64,000 bases of DNA from CF-13 sp036782775 (lineage in GTDB: Bacteria > Chloroflexota > Dormibacteria > CF-121): contig DAIPYJ010000002.1 in the NCBI GenBank assembly GCA_036782775.1, positions 62,001 through 126,000 of the forward strand, in the 5' to 3' direction. Both the position numbers and the translations under genes were made by a program. The notes under the pieces are model-generated. The model had not been told where the DNA came from. It did not search any database and saw only the letters and a list, made by a program, of their open reading frames with translations. The first letter of the stretch is position 1. Each line of letters opens with the position of its first letter. Of this stretch, positions 10,957 to 20,470 are shown piece by piece.

Positions 10957-11969
10957 CGCTGGCGTGGGTCGAGCGCATCCCGGATGCCGTCCCCGACCAG
11001 GTTGATGCAGAGCGCCGTGATCACCAGCGCCGACGCCGGGAAGAGGACCATATAGGCCTTGTCCGAAAGCAGGTAATCTTCGAAGTTGCTGAGCATGTTG
11101 CCCCAGCTCGGCTCCGGGGGCGGCACGCTGTAGCCGAGGAAGCCAAGCGCCGCCTCGAGCAGGATGATGCCGGAGACGCCGAGGGTCGCGGAGACGATGA
11201 TCGGCGCCAGCGCGTTGGGCAGAATGTGGCGGATGATGATCCGAGCGTTCGACGCCCCCAGGGCCCGCGCCGCCTGGACGAATTCCTGTTCTCGGAGCAC
11301 AAGAAACTGCGCCCGCATCAAGCGGCCGATCTCGAACCAGCCGGTCGCTGCGATGACGATGATGACGGTGGTGAGGCGAACGCCGCCGGTGGCTGCGGTG
11401 ACGGCGATGACGACCAGCAGGAACGGCGCCGAGATGATGATGTCGGTAAAGCGCATCAGCGCGTTGTCCACCAAGCCGCCGTAGTAGCCCGCCAGCGCGC
11501 CAAGCGTCCCACCGATGATCAGATAACCGACCACGGCCAGAACCCCAACCTCGATCGAGACGCGAGCCCCACGCATGAGGCGGGCGAACACATCGCGCCC
11601 CAGCTCGTCGGTCCCAAGGATGTGCCGAATGGTGGTAAACGGCGCCGTGTAGGGATGCCGGTAATCCTGCACCGCGTAGAGGTTTCCAGTGACGATCGGT
11701 ACCAGAATGGCGGCCAGCACGATCACGCCCAGGATGATGAGCGCCCCGGTCGCCACCCGGTGGTGAAGGAAGCGAATGACGGCCAGCCGCCAGAAGCCCA
11801 GCTCAGGGGCGCCGGCAAGCTCGTCCGCCTTGACGCCGGGCTGGGCGAGCGCCCGCTCTTGCTGGACCGTCGTCTCGACGGATAGCTGGTTGGGCATCGA
11901 CCCGGGCACGCCGGCGCCGGGAACGGCACCCGTCTTCGGTCCGAGCGGAAGGTCGGGAACCTGCGCCAT
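10953..11969 (-). CDS. dppC: Peptide ABC transporter permease DppC/OppC
   Basis: A 338-residue permease with a hydrophilic, Pro-rich N-terminal 60 residues, one helix near 70-95, then the BPD_transp_1 core with five more helices. HILGTDELGRDVFARLMRGARVS is the typical OppC/DppC-type periplasmic motif (residues about 137-159). The EAA loop appears as VQAARALGASNARIIIRHILPN, which contacts the ATPases. The long N-terminal extension is more than E. coli DppC has but is common in Chloroflexota and Actinobacteria. Its start and the dppB stop overlap as TGATG. Confidence 0.94.
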
Positions 11970-12949
11970 CAGTACCGGATCCTTGGATCGGCGATGGCGT
12001 AGGCCACGTCGGCGAGCAGGTTGAAGAGGACGGTACCAACCGCGACGATCATGACGACCCCAAGAATGACCGGGTAATCCCGGACGACAACGGCCTGGAA
12101 CGCAAGCTGGCCGGTGCCGGGCCAGCTGAAAATGCCCTCGGTGATGATCGCGCCGTTGACGATCTGCGGGATGGCGATCGCCACCAGGGTGATGATCGGC
12201 AGGATGGCGTTACGCAGGGCGTGTTTGTAGTTGACCGTCCGGATGTCGAGGCCTTTGGCGCGCGCCGTCCGGATGTAATCCTGGTGCAGCACCTCGAGCA
12301 TGCTGGCCCGCATGAAGCGGCTGAAGATCGCAATCTGCAGGATGGCCAGGGAGGTCACGGGCAGCGCCATGTGATACAGCAGGTCGATCGGGTCGTCGAC
12401 CCCGCCGGTATGCATCCCGAACAGTGGAAAGCCCCAGTGCAGGGGCGACTGTCTCAACCAAACCGCAAAGATCAGCAGCAGGTAAATGCCCAGCACGAAG
12501 CTGGGAATCGAAACCCCGACATAGGACACGACCGAGGTTGTCATGTCGAGCTTGGAGTACTGCCGGGTAGCGGCGAAGATCCCCAGTGGGATCCCGATCC
12601 CGAGCGCGACGATCAGCGACATCCCGAGCAAGAGGATTGAGTTGGGAAGCCGTTGAACCAGAAGGCTCGTCACCGGCTCGCTGTACTGGTAGGAGTCACC
12701 GAGATCGCCGTGAAGCAGGGCCCCCACGTACAGGACATACTGCTGCGGGATTGGGTACTCACGCCCCTGCTCATCGGTGAGGCCGAGGCGGTGGAGCCGC
12801 TTGATGATCTGCGACTGGTGAATCCGAGGATTCTCGCCGACGCTGACCGGCGCGCCGGGGGTCAGCCGTGTCAGCGTGAAGAACATGGCAGACATGAGGA
12901 AGAGCACGAAGATCCCAATCACGACTCGTCGGATCAAATAGAAGGTCAT
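11969..12949 (-). CDS. dppB: Peptide ABC transporter permease DppB/OppB
   Basis: A 326-residue permease with an N-terminal helix (RRVVIGIFVLFLMSAMFFTLTR), a periplasmic segment, and the conserved core with five helices. The EAA loop reads DYIRTARAKGLDIRTVNYKHALRN, and GAIITEGIFSWPGTGQLAFQAV is the DppB/OppB family motif. It is separated from dppA by 164 bases that contain a strong hairpin, so the permease genes are probably expressed at a lower level than the binding protein. It forms the channel with DppC. Confidence 0.93.
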   Translation of the reverse strand: MTFYLIRRVVIGIFVLFLMSAMFFTLTRLTPGAPVSVGENPRIHQSQIIKRLHRLGLTDEQGREYPIPQQYVLYVGALLHGDLGDSYQYSEPVTSLLVQRLPNSILLLGMSLIVALGIGIPLGIFAATRQYSKLDMTTSVVSYVGVSIPSFVLGIYLLLIFAVWLRQSPLHWGFPLFGMHTGGVDDPIDLLYHMALPVTSLAILQIAIFSRFMRASMLEVLHQDYIRTARAKGLDIRTVNYKHALRNAILPIITLVAIAIPQIVNGAIITEGIFSWPGTGQLAFQAVVVRDYPVILGVVMIVAVGTVLFNLLADVAYAIADPRIRY

Positions 12950-13061
12950 CGCTTCATCTCAATGACACCCTTCTGGCTTCGGCAATCCCTGGCTATTGGA
13001 CTTGGCGCCGTCTCCCCTGAGAAGCATATCGAACGGAGACTGAGTTGGGAATACGGGAGCA

Positions 13062-13090
13062 TGGGAGAGGCGGCCAAGCCGCCTCTCCCA
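13062..13090 (-). terminator. Hairpin between dppA and dppB (partial terminator or processing site)
   Basis: A perfect 13-base inverted repeat, TGGGAGAGGCGGC (13062-13074) and GCCGCCTCTCCCA (13078-13090), with a CAA loop. It begins 24 bases past the dppA stop on the minus strand. No T-run follows in the direction of transcription, so full termination is doubtful. A stabilising or attenuating role that favours dppA mRNA fits the usual excess of binding protein over permease. Confidence 0.7.
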
Positions 13091-13113
13091 CCCGTCCTAG
13101 TTAGCCGGCCGAG

Positions 13114-14856
13114 CTATTTCCCGTTTTTCGAGAACCACTGGCCGACGACCTGGTCGTTGTAGTTCGAGTCGGTGTAGATCGTGTTATCGCCGTTGCCGGC
13201 CACCACGTCACCGACGTTGTTCGACCAGCCCATGGACGAGACGCTCGCCCAGAGCATGTAGGTCTGCAGGTCGCCGCTGATGATCTTCTCGATCTGGTCG
13301 TAGATTTGCTTGCGGGCGGCTTTGGTCGCCGAATCGCTGCTCTTCACGGTGGTCCGTGCCTGATCGATCAGCTGGTCGAGCTGCGGGTTCGAATACCCGG
13401 TCCAGTTCTGGCCTTCCTTGTGCTCGGGCTGAAGCTGGCTCGATGACGCGGTCGTGTAATCGTCAGGGTCGAGTGTCAGGCTGAAGCCGGCGATGAAGAC
13501 GTCGAAATTGCCTGCCATGATCGGCTTGTAGAAGATCTTGAAGTCGACGGGGTCCGGCGTGAGCTGCATCCCGATCTGCTTCAGCTGGTCGGAGATGATC
13601 TCGGCGGCCTTGATGCGATCGGGTTTACCGGCCCGGACGCGGATCTTGCCGACGAACTTCTGCTGGCCGCCCTTGGGGACCGGGGTCACGCACGCGGAGC
13701 AGCCATCTGGCAGGGTGCGGACGGCGACGCCGTCGCTGCCGATCGTCCAGCCGGCCTGCTGCATCAGTGACTTCGCCTTGTTGACGTCGAGCGGGTATTT
13801 GACGATCGAGCCGGCGTCATAGGCCCACGACGCCGGGACGATATCGCCCCAGAGCGGGGCGCCCGCGCCCTGAGTCGCGGCCTGGACGATCGACGTCTTG
13901 TCGAGCGTGGAGGCGAGCGCCTCGCGGGTTTCCTTCTTATCGAAGAGGTGTCCCGCGCGCTCGTTCATCCGGAAGTCGATGTAGCCCAGGTCCTGGTAGG
14001 TGTGCACCTGCACATTGCCCGACTGCTTCGCCTTGTTCACGGCGCCTTCACCGGCCTCACCGAGTGAGGGGTGCCAGGCGACGTCGCCATTGATCAGGGC
14101 GTTGGTGGCCGCGGTGGCGTCGGTGATGATCTTGGCGATGACCTTGTCGTAGTGGGGACGGCCCATGTACCAGCTGGTGTTGGCCGACATGTCCATTTCC
14201 TGGCCGGCGATCCACTTATCGAGCTTGTAGGCGCCGCCGGTGACGGTCGGCGGGGTTTGCGCGGTGCCAAGCGTGCGCTGCTTGGCCGGATCGACCTTGC
14301 CATACACCTCGGCCGGAACGATGAACCCGGTCAGATTGACGGCGAGGAACGGCGCGAACGGCTTGCTCAAGGTGAACTTCACCGTGTTGGCGTCAACCTT
14401 GTCGACGCTGCTGACCGCGCTCCAGTCGAAGGCGCTGTCGGTGTCGAGGTTCGGGTCAGCCTCGAGCTTCTCGGTCGCGATCACATCGTCCGCCGTGATC
14501 GCCGAGCCGTCGCTCCACTTGGCGTTGTGCTTGATCTTGACCGTCCAGACCGTCCCGTCGCTCGAGACATTCGGCATGCCATCGGCCAGTCCGGGGACGA
14601 TGTTCAGGTTCTTATCGGCGTTGTAGAGGTTGGGGAAGAGAAACTTCAAAGCCCGAACCGACGGGAGGTCGCCCGCAACCAGGGGGTTCATGCTTGACGC
14701 GTCAGCGTCGAGCGCCCAGGTAAAGGTTCCGCCGTTGGTCGCCTGCCCTCCACCATTGTTGTTTTGCGACGTACCGCAGGCCGCGACGAGCACTGCGATT
14801 GCGGCGAAGAGCGTGCCGACGCGCAGCCATCGCATCCGACCGATAGATAGATCCAT
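13114..14856 (-). CDS. dppA: Peptide ABC transporter substrate-binding lipoprotein (SBP_bac_5)
   Basis: A 580-residue extracytoplasmic binding protein. Residues 1-27 are a lipoprotein signal (basic start, LFAAIAVLVAAC) with the lipidated Cys at 27, followed by an Asn/Gly-rich linker. The mature part is family 5: FTWALDADASSMNPL, then the AKWSDGSAITADDV motif, KAKSLMQQAGW and the domain closure region near the end. It captures peptides or related amides and delivers them to DppBC. A strong Shine-Dalgarno (GGAAGGGAGGT) lies 11 bases before the ATG at 14856. The 139-base upstream leader is A/T-richer than its surroundings and should hold the operon promoter, though I cannot pick clear -35/-10 boxes. 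Confidence 0.93.
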   Translation of the reverse strand: MDLSIGRMRWLRVGTLFAAIAVLVAACGTSQNNNGGGQATNGGTFTWALDADASSMNPLVAGDLPSVRALKFLFPNLYNADKNLNIVPGLADGMPNVSSDGTVWTVKIKHNAKWSDGSAITADDVIATEKLEADPNLDTDSAFDWSAVSSVDKVDANTVKFTLSKPFAPFLAVNLTGFIVPAEVYGKVDPAKQRTLGTAQTPPTVTGGAYKLDKWIAGQEMDMSANTSWYMGRPHYDKVIAKIITDATAATNALINGDVAWHPSLGEAGEGAVNKAKQSGNVQVHTYQDLGYIDFRMNERAGHLFDKKETREALASTLDKTSIVQAATQGAGAPLWGDIVPASWAYDAGSIVKYPLDVNKAKSLMQQAGWTIGSDGVAVRTLPDGCSACVTPVPKGGQQKFVGKIRVRAGKPDRIKAAEIISDQLKQIGMQLTPDPVDFKIFYKPIMAGNFDVFIAGFSLTLDPDDYTTASSSQLQPEHKEGQNWTGYSNPQLDQLIDQARTTVKSSDSATKAARKQIYDQIEKIISGDLQTYMLWASVSSMGWSNNVGDVVAGNGDNTIYTDSNYNDQVVGQWFSKNGK

Positions 14857-14995
14857 CTACGCTTGTGACCTCCCTTCCAGGAAAATTGGGTTGCCGAAAC
14901 TAACGGATCCCTCGAAACGCCGTAATCATGCACTAACCCTGCGGCAAACAGCAAGAATTCCGGCAATTATTAGGCTCTATTAGATTTCGCTGGGT

Positions 14996-17900
14996 CTACC
15001 AGCCCGAGGGGCTCCCGGCGGCGGCGTACTCGCGCGCCTCCTCGCGGCGGCCGATCGCCGCGCGATAGAGTCGGACGTACTGGTCGGCTGAATGTGCCCA
15101 GCTGACGTCGGTCGCCATGGCATTGGCTTGCAGCTGCCGCCACTGCTGAGGCTGCCNNNNNNNNNNGTAGGTTTCCAGCGCGCGCACCACCTGGGCGTAG
15201 AGGTCCCAGTGGTCGTAGGCCTCAAACACGAAGCCGTTGCCGGCCTGCTTGACAGGGTCCCAGTCGTCGATGGTGTCGGCCAGCCCGCCGGTGGCGCGCA
15301 CGATCGGGATCGTGCCGTAGCGAAGGCTGATCAGCTGGCCAAGGCCGCAGGGCTCGAAGCGCGAGGGCATCAAGAACATGTCGGAGCCGGCATAGATGTG
15401 CTGGGCGAGCACCGGCTTGAACCCGATGGTCGCCGAAACCTTCAGTGGGTTGTCACGCGCGTTGGCGCGAAACATCTCTTCGTAGCGGCCGTCACCCGCG
15501 CCCAGGACCACCAGCTGCAGGTTGAGGCGCATCAATCCCCACATGATGTTGGCGATCAGATCGAGGCCCTTCTGGTCGTAGAGCCGCGAAATCAATCCGA
15601 TTACCGGCGCCGACGCATTCTCCGGCAGTCCGACCTCGCGTTGCAGCGCGAGCTTGTTCTCCGCTTTCTTGTCGAGGGTCGACAGGTCATAGCGCGCAGC
15701 GACGGAGGTGTCGGTCTTCGGGTTGAAGACGTCGTAGTCGATCCCGTTGATGATGCCGTGCAGCTTGCTCTTGAAGACGCGCAGCAGCGGATCCATCTTC
15801 TCGCCGTATTCCGGCGTCAGGATCTCTTCGGCATAGCGGTTGCTCACCGTGTTGACAGCATCGGCAAACCAGACGCCACGGCCAAGAAGGTTGACGATAT
15901 CGTCGAGCCCGCCAATGCCAGGCTTGATCAAGCCCCAGGGCTCGAGCTCCGCCAGATGCAGCGTGCCGTAGCCATAGACGCCCTGGAAGGCGAGGTTGTG
16001 GATGGTGAGCACGGTGCCGATGCCGGCGTAGAAGGGATCGCTCGCGTAGAGCTTGGCCAGCATGTTCGGAATGATCGCGGTGTGCCAGTCGTTGACGTGG
16101 ATGACATCCGGCTTGAAGTCCAGCGGCTTGAGCATCTCGATGGCAACGCGGCTGAAGTAGATGAAGCGTGCATCGTCGTCCCAGAACCCGTACATCCCTT
16201 CGCGGCCGAAGAACTGCGGGTTCTCGATGAAGTAGATCGGGACGTCCTCGCCAATCCGTCCCTCGAGCACGCTGGCATTGACGGCCTGGTGGGCGAGCGG
16301 TACGGGTAGCTCGTTGAGCACGGGCCGCAGGTGATATTTCTCGACGTCGATGCTGCCGTAGCGGGGCATCACCACGCGGACGTCGTGCCCGAGCGCTTTC
16401 AGCGCCTTGGGCAGGGCGCCGGCGACGTCGGCCAACCCGCCCACCTTGGCGAAAGGCGCGACCTCGGCCGAGACGAGCAGGATCTTGAGCGGCGGCTGGG
16501 GTCCGCGAACGGCCACCTCTCCTGGAACCCGCACCGCGATCGCGCCGGTGGGCGGCAACTGCTCGACCGGCTTGCCGTTCTCATAGGCGACCGCGACCAT
16601 CTCGATGGTGTCGCCCGGATCGTGGCCAAGCACCTCGAAGGGCAGGGCAAAGGCGAGCGCCTCATGGGCATCGACGCGAGCCGACCAGCGTGGGGCTGGC
16701 GCGTCACCCTCCGTGAGGGTCAGATGAAAGGCGCCATCGCGGGGAGCTGCGCGTAACCGCTTCGCCGGGGCGTCGTGTCCGCTGAAGCGCAATTCGAGCT
16801 CGAGCGCGGGCTGCGGCACGGCATCGGACAGCAGGTCGAAGCGGAGGTAGAGGTTGCGGTCGTCATGGCCGAACCAGATGCGCCGCAGCGCACCGCGTGG
16901 CGGATGCATCGCCCCGAACAGTGCCGTCACGTCCACGTAGCCGCCCGCCTGCCATTCGGCATCGTCGACGACGCCGTTCAGCTTGGGCGTGATTTTGCGC
17001 TCCGGGCGCTTGGCGGCGGTGTCGTCAGCGTCCTTGACGATCGGCTGGTACAGCCCGGCCGGCGGCGGCTGGAGGAGCGACATATAGATGTTGCGCAGGT
17101 GCAAGCGGAAGAGGCTGTCCCAGATCTGGTCCATCCCTGAATCGTGCGAGCGCCCGAACCACCAGAACCAATCGCTCCCCTGCGCGATCAGCGCCTCGCG
17201 ATAGGCCGATGCCAGCGCCGCCGGGTCAGCGCCGTCGCGCTCGCGCTCGCTGATGAGGGTGCGCGCTTCGGCGAGCCGTTCCCACGCGACGTTGTGCTCC
17301 TGGTCGCCGATCCAGGTATCGAAGCTGGCGTTGATCCATGAACCGGGATGCACGCTCGCCAGCGAATGCCGTGATGGAAATTCGGCCAGATACTCCGATA
17401 CCGTCACCGTCTTCAGCTCGGGCTCGCGGCTCAACCGGCCGTAGAGCGCGTGGAGAAAGGGATTGCCATTGCGCTCGTAGAAATCCCAGCAGTTCTCGCC
17501 ATCGAGAGCGATCACCACCAGCAGCGGCGCCTCCCCCTGGCGTTGCCGGATGCCGTGCAGCCGATCGACGAGGTCCTTGGCCGCCTCCTCCGAACCGGCA
17601 TGCTGATACTCGAAGCCGATCGCGTTCGATAGACGCGCATCACGGAAGACGACGTCGACCACGCCCTGGGAGGTGCTGACCCGGTAGGGCGTGTAGAGCA
17701 GCTCGGGTTGCATCAGCTGCCCTTCGCCATCGCGGCTCAGGGCGTTTCCGATCGAGCGGCCGAGGACGGCCTCGTCGCCCACCATCCAGGCGATGCCCTG
17801 CCCGGCTGCCTGCGCCACAACCTGGTCTGAGAGCGCCGCTTCCGGTGGCCAGATGCCGCGAGGCTTCGCCTCGAACGCCCGCTGATGCGCTTCCACCCCT

Positions 17901-18664
17901 CGCCGGAGCTGCTCGGCCGCATCCTCCGGGTGCTGGAATGGCAGCCGCGGCAGGACCAGGTCGGGCCGGGCGACGCGCGCCACCTGCAGATCGTCGATCA
18001 GGGGCAGAATCGGATGGTAATAGGGACTGCTGATCAGTTCCGCCTGGCCCCGCGCCTGAACCTGGCGGTAGGCGCCGAGCACCTTGCCCATCTGCTCCGA
18101 CTGGACCCGAAAGATCGGCGCTTTATCGTCCTCATTGAAATCGCGTCCCTTTGCCACCAGGGCGGTAATCTCCGGCTCACGCTCGACCAGCTCGGGGCTG
18201 ATCCAGGAGAGGTTGAACCAGATTTGGAGGTCGCGCAGCTCGGCGTCGGAGAAGAGGCGGGCCAGCTCAGCGCTGGCGCGCGACGAGGCCTGCTCCCGCT
18301 TACGCACCAGTTCCAGATAGCGCGGCGATTCGCGCACGCGGCGGATCTGGCTGGACTCGGTCATCCAGCGGGCGATAAAGGCGCGCTCCTCACCGCTGAG
18401 CTCGCTGACCGGCCGGCGGCAAAGATCGAGATAGACGTCAGTGCAGTCGCCGGCGACGTAGTCCTGCACTTGCTCGACCAGGGCGGGCACCAGGTTGAAG
18501 GTTTGCTTGATCGCCGGATACTGCTCGAGCAGGGCCGGCATCCGGACATAGTCTTTGCTGCAGCGCAGACGCACCCAGGGCAACAAGTAGGTGTTCTCGA
18601 GGTCGTCCTTGTAATAGGGCTGGTGCATGTGCCAGACAAATGCCACATGCAGGGGTCGCGTCAC
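14996..18664 (-). CDS. GH57 hydrolase - beta-sandwich linker - GT5 glycogen synthase fusion
   Basis: One 1222-residue frame with three parts. Residues 1 to about 530 are GH57: HQPYY near 14, GIWPPEAAL near 271 with the catalytic Glu, and DGENCWDFY near 386 with the acid Asp. Residues about 550-700 are a beta-rich region (KLNGVVDDAEW, WFGHDDRNLYLRFDL) like a DOMON or glucodextranase-C domain. Residues about 725-1222 are a full-length GT5 glucosyltransferase: LLVSAEVAPFAKVGGLADV, then SRFEPCGLGQLISLRYGT and RATGGLADTI. It should build alpha-1,4-glucan from ADP- or UDP-glucose and trim or rearrange it. An assembly gap of ten N falls at residue about 1166; the frame continues across it, so the gap size is roughly right or a multiple of three off. 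Confidence 0.85.
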   Translation of the reverse strand: MTRPLHVAFVWHMHQPYYKDDLENTYLLPWVRLRCSKDYVRMPALLEQYPAIKQTFNLVPALVEQVQDYVAGDCTDVYLDLCRRPVSELSGEERAFIARWMTESSQIRRVRESPRYLELVRKREQASSRASAELARLFSDAELRDLQIWFNLSWISPELVEREPEITALVAKGRDFNEDDKAPIFRVQSEQMGKVLGAYRQVQARGQAELISSPYYHPILPLIDDLQVARVARPDLVLPRLPFQHPEDAAEQLRRGVEAHQRAFEAKPRGIWPPEAALSDQVVAQAAGQGIAWMVGDEAVLGRSIGNALSRDGEGQLMQPELLYTPYRVSTSQGVVDVVFRDARLSNAIGFEYQHAGSEEAAKDLVDRLHGIRQRQGEAPLLVVIALDGENCWDFYERNGNPFLHALYGRLSREPELKTVTVSEYLAEFPSRHSLASVHPGSWINASFDTWIGDQEHNVAWERLAEARTLISERERDGADPAALASAYREALIAQGSDWFWWFGRSHDSGMDQIWDSLFRLHLRNIYMSLLQPPPAGLYQPIVKDADDTAAKRPERKITPKLNGVVDDAEWQAGGYVDVTALFGAMHPPRGALRRIWFGHDDRNLYLRFDLLSDAVPQPALELELRFSGHDAPAKRLRAAPRDGAFHLTLTEGDAPAPRWSARVDAHEALAFALPFEVLGHDPGDTIEMVAVAYENGKPVEQLPPTGAIAVRVPGEVAVRGPQPPLKILLVSAEVAPFAKVGGLADVAGALPKALKALGHDVRVVMPRYGSIDVEKYHLRPVLNELPVPLAHQAVNASVLEGRIGEDVPIYFIENPQFFGREGMYGFWDDDARFIYFSRVAIEMLKPLDFKPDVIHVNDWHTAIIPNMLAKLYASDPFYAGIGTVLTIHNLAFQGVYGYGTLHLAELEPWGLIKPGIGGLDDIVNLLGRGVWFADAVNTVSNRYAEEILTPEYGEKMDPLLRVFKSKLHGIINGIDYDVFNPKTDTSVAARYDLSTLDKKAENKLALQREVGLPENASAPVIGLISRLYDQKGLDLIANIMWGLMRLNLQLVVLGAGDGRYEEMFRANARDNPLKVSATIGFKPVLAQHIYAGSDMFLMPSRFEPCGLGQLISLRYGTIPIVRATGGLADTIDDWDPVKQAGNGFVFEAYDHWDLYAQVVRALETYXXXXQPQQWRQLQANAMATDVSWAHSADQYVRLYRAAIGRREEAREYAAAGSPSGW
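15157..15166. other. Assembly gap (10 N)
   Basis: Ten undetermined bases inside the GT5 part of the fused glycogen synthase gene. The reading frame is the same on both sides, and the flanking residues (RALETY before, QPQQWRQL after) match the normal GT5 C-terminal layout with only a few residues missing. Sequence on either side should therefore be joined correctly, but the exact length is unknown. Confidence 0.99.
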
Positions 18665-18679
18665 GGCGGTGAAGTCTAG

Positions 18680-19342
18680 CTAACCCGCCGCTTTTTTCAG
18701 CGGTTCAGAAATCGCCGTGCTGTAGACATAGCGAAGCCGCGGCGAGTACTCGACGCTGATCCGGTCACCCGGGCTGAGCCGCTCGAAGGTGGGGCGGTCG
18801 ACGCGGAACGACTCGGCCCACAACCGCTTCGCCATCGCGCGGTCGCCGGCCTGCACCGCGATTCGGTAGGTCCGACCGAAAATTCCGCTGTCCCGGCGCA
18901 GTCCAACCACGGTTCCGACCATCGACGACCGTCGGGCCGTGACGTCGAGCAGACCCCGGATCAGCACCGTGAGACCGAGCGGCATCAGCATCGTCGAGAG
19001 TGCCAGCGTGATGATCATCAGCGTCGTCCAGATCGAGCTGACCGGATGGAAGACGGACTGGTACAGCCGCGGGCCAACCGAAACCGCGGCCGCCCCTCCG
19101 AGGGTGAGCGAGGCCAGGCCCCCCAGCGCCGCCAGGCGCGGCGGCTCTCCGCGGCTTATCGACCAGAGGTGCCAGCGCACCCGGGGGCGCATCGGCCGGC
19201 CATCCGGGCCAACTGCGATCATCAGGTGGCCCCAGGGCAGGACGCCATGGGCCAGGCGCAGGAGCAGGAGTGAGCCCATCGCCACGGCGACCAGTGACAG
19301 ATCGATGACGGCCGGCATCGGAGGCACGGGCAAAGCAGCCAC
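18680..19342 (-). CDS. Hypothetical membrane protein with C-terminal beta domain
   Basis: A 220-residue protein with an N-terminal helix (near 13-35), two further hydrophobic helices (about 75-93 and 105-130), and a C-terminal soluble region from about 140. That region, GTVVGLRRDSG ... SPGDRISVEYSPRLRYVYS, resembles small OB or DUF3592-like beta domains found after membrane anchors. Function is unknown. It lies 15 bases upstream of the GH57-GT5 fusion on the same strand and may be co-transcribed with it. Confidence 0.65.
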   Translation of the reverse strand: MAALPVPPMPAVIDLSLVAVAMGSLLLLRLAHGVLPWGHLMIAVGPDGRPMRPRVRWHLWSISRGEPPRLAALGGLASLTLGGAAAVSVGPRLYQSVFHPVSSIWTTLMIITLALSTMLMPLGLTVLIRGLLDVTARRSSMVGTVVGLRRDSGIFGRTYRIAVQAGDRAMAKRLWAESFRVDRPTFERLSPGDRISVEYSPRLRYVYSTAISEPLKKAAG

Positions 19343-19427
19343 CCCTCTCGTATAACCGGGGGGCTCCGGCCGACCTTGCAGCCGCCGTATTCAGCCCGTA
19401 TTCAGCTCAGGCGCGAATTGAAGCCGC

Positions 19428-19814
19428 CTAGCGGCCCAGGCGGGCGCTGGCGTACTGGCGGACCTTGTCCCGCAGCCTCGGCAGGGGGTCGGTCTTGAGG
19501 AAGTACTCGTCGCAGCCGGCATTGCGGGCCTGTTCGGGGGTCGCCATGCCGGCGGTGTAGACGATGATCTTGATCTCCGGCGAGTAATCGCTCTGGCGGA
19601 TCATTCGACAGAGCTCGAGCCCGTCGATCCCCGGCATCTGGACGTCGGCGACCACCACGCTGGGTTGAATATCGGTGCATAGTTTCCACGCTTCGTCGCC
19701 GTCCTTGGCCTCGAGGACGAGGTGACCATCCAGCTCGAGGAGGGTGCGGAGCATGAGGCGGACGTCGCGATCGTCGTCGGCGACCAGCACCGGAGGGAGC
19801 TCGTTGGACGGCAA
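19428..19814 (-). CDS. Single-domain response regulator (CheY-like receiver)
   Basis: A 128-residue stand-alone receiver domain. The acidic pocket is D13-D15, the phospho-acceptor Asp is D57 in VVVADVQMPGIDG, the switch Thr is in IIVYTAG, and the Lys is in YFLKTDP. There is no output domain, so it must act by protein contact, for example in a phosphorelay or on a partner kinase. It starts with TTG at 19814, 17 bases after the DUF488 stop on the same strand. The nearest kinase in the window is far away at 63-64 kb, so the cognate kinase is unknown. Confidence 0.88.
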   Translation of the reverse strand: MPSNELPPVLVADDDRDVRLMLRTLLELDGHLVLEAKDGDEAWKLCTDIQPSVVVADVQMPGIDGLELCRMIRQSDYSPEIKIIVYTAGMATPEQARNAGCDEYFLKTDPLPRLRDKVRQYASARLGR

Positions 19815-19831
19815 CCCGGCAGGGACGCTGC

Positions 19832-20440
19832 TCAGACGCTTCCCTCCCGCTCCATCGACGGAATTCTAGGCGGCTGAGTATCAGGCGGCAAGGGCTCCTC
19901 GTATCCCGGTTTTCCGGGACTGACGATGTGGGTTACCCGGTAACCGCGAGCGGCCATTTGGCGGGCGATGAAGCGGCGGTGGCAGCGGAACCACACGATT
20001 TCGGCGCACATGACGGCGGTCACGCCGCCCTGGAGAATCTCGTCCAACCGGGCGATGCCCTGGGCAAATGCTGGCGTGCTCATATAAGCCTGGTAGCCGC
20101 CAGGGCGGAAGCCTCCCAGGGTCTCGCCCTCCCAGAAGTAGGTGATGCCCCGCGGCGGCAGCTCCGTTTCCAGGACTTCCTTATTAACCTGCGGATTTCG
20201 TCGCGAGCGCGGAAAGTGCCGAACGTCAACCAACTGATGTACGCCGACGTCGCGCAACATCGCGATGAGCTCCGCTGAGGAGCGAGTCGAGTGACCAATG
20301 GTGTAGAGGCGGTTCAGCGAGGCCGCAGGCCGAGCCGCGCTTTCGCGCGTAATAGGGCGGGCGCCGAACAGCGGCTTGTACACGCAACCGAGGTCGATGG
20401 AATTTCGACCGAGGGCGTAATGAGACGCTGTAAGGCGCAT
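19832..20440 (-). CDS. DUF488 family protein
   Basis: A 202-residue protein. The core begins at LYTIGHSTRSSAELIAML (about 45-62), with LVDVRHFPRSRRNPQ, the GITYFWEGETLGG segment and AVMCAEIVWFRCHRRFIA, all typical of DUF488. In this family the Cys and Arg-rich segment forms a pocket of unknown activity. The N-terminal 40 residues are not part of the domain, so the true start may be later, although only CTG-type codons are available near the domain edge. It is probably co-transcribed with the response regulator. Confidence 0.85.
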   Translation of the reverse strand: MRLTASHYALGRNSIDLGCVYKPLFGARPITRESAARPAASLNRLYTIGHSTRSSAELIAMLRDVGVHQLVDVRHFPRSRRNPQVNKEVLETELPPRGITYFWEGETLGGFRPGGYQAYMSTPAFAQGIARLDEILQGGVTAVMCAEIVWFRCHRRFIARQMAARGYRVTHIVSPGKPGYEEPLPPDTQPPRIPSMEREGSV

Positions 20441-20470
20441 CCGCCCGGTTCAGCCACCGTGTAACTGCTG

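Noticed and set aside
15157..15166. Frameshift or pseudogene at the N run
   Set aside because: The frame and GT5 alignment continue across the gap, so there is no sign of a broken gene.
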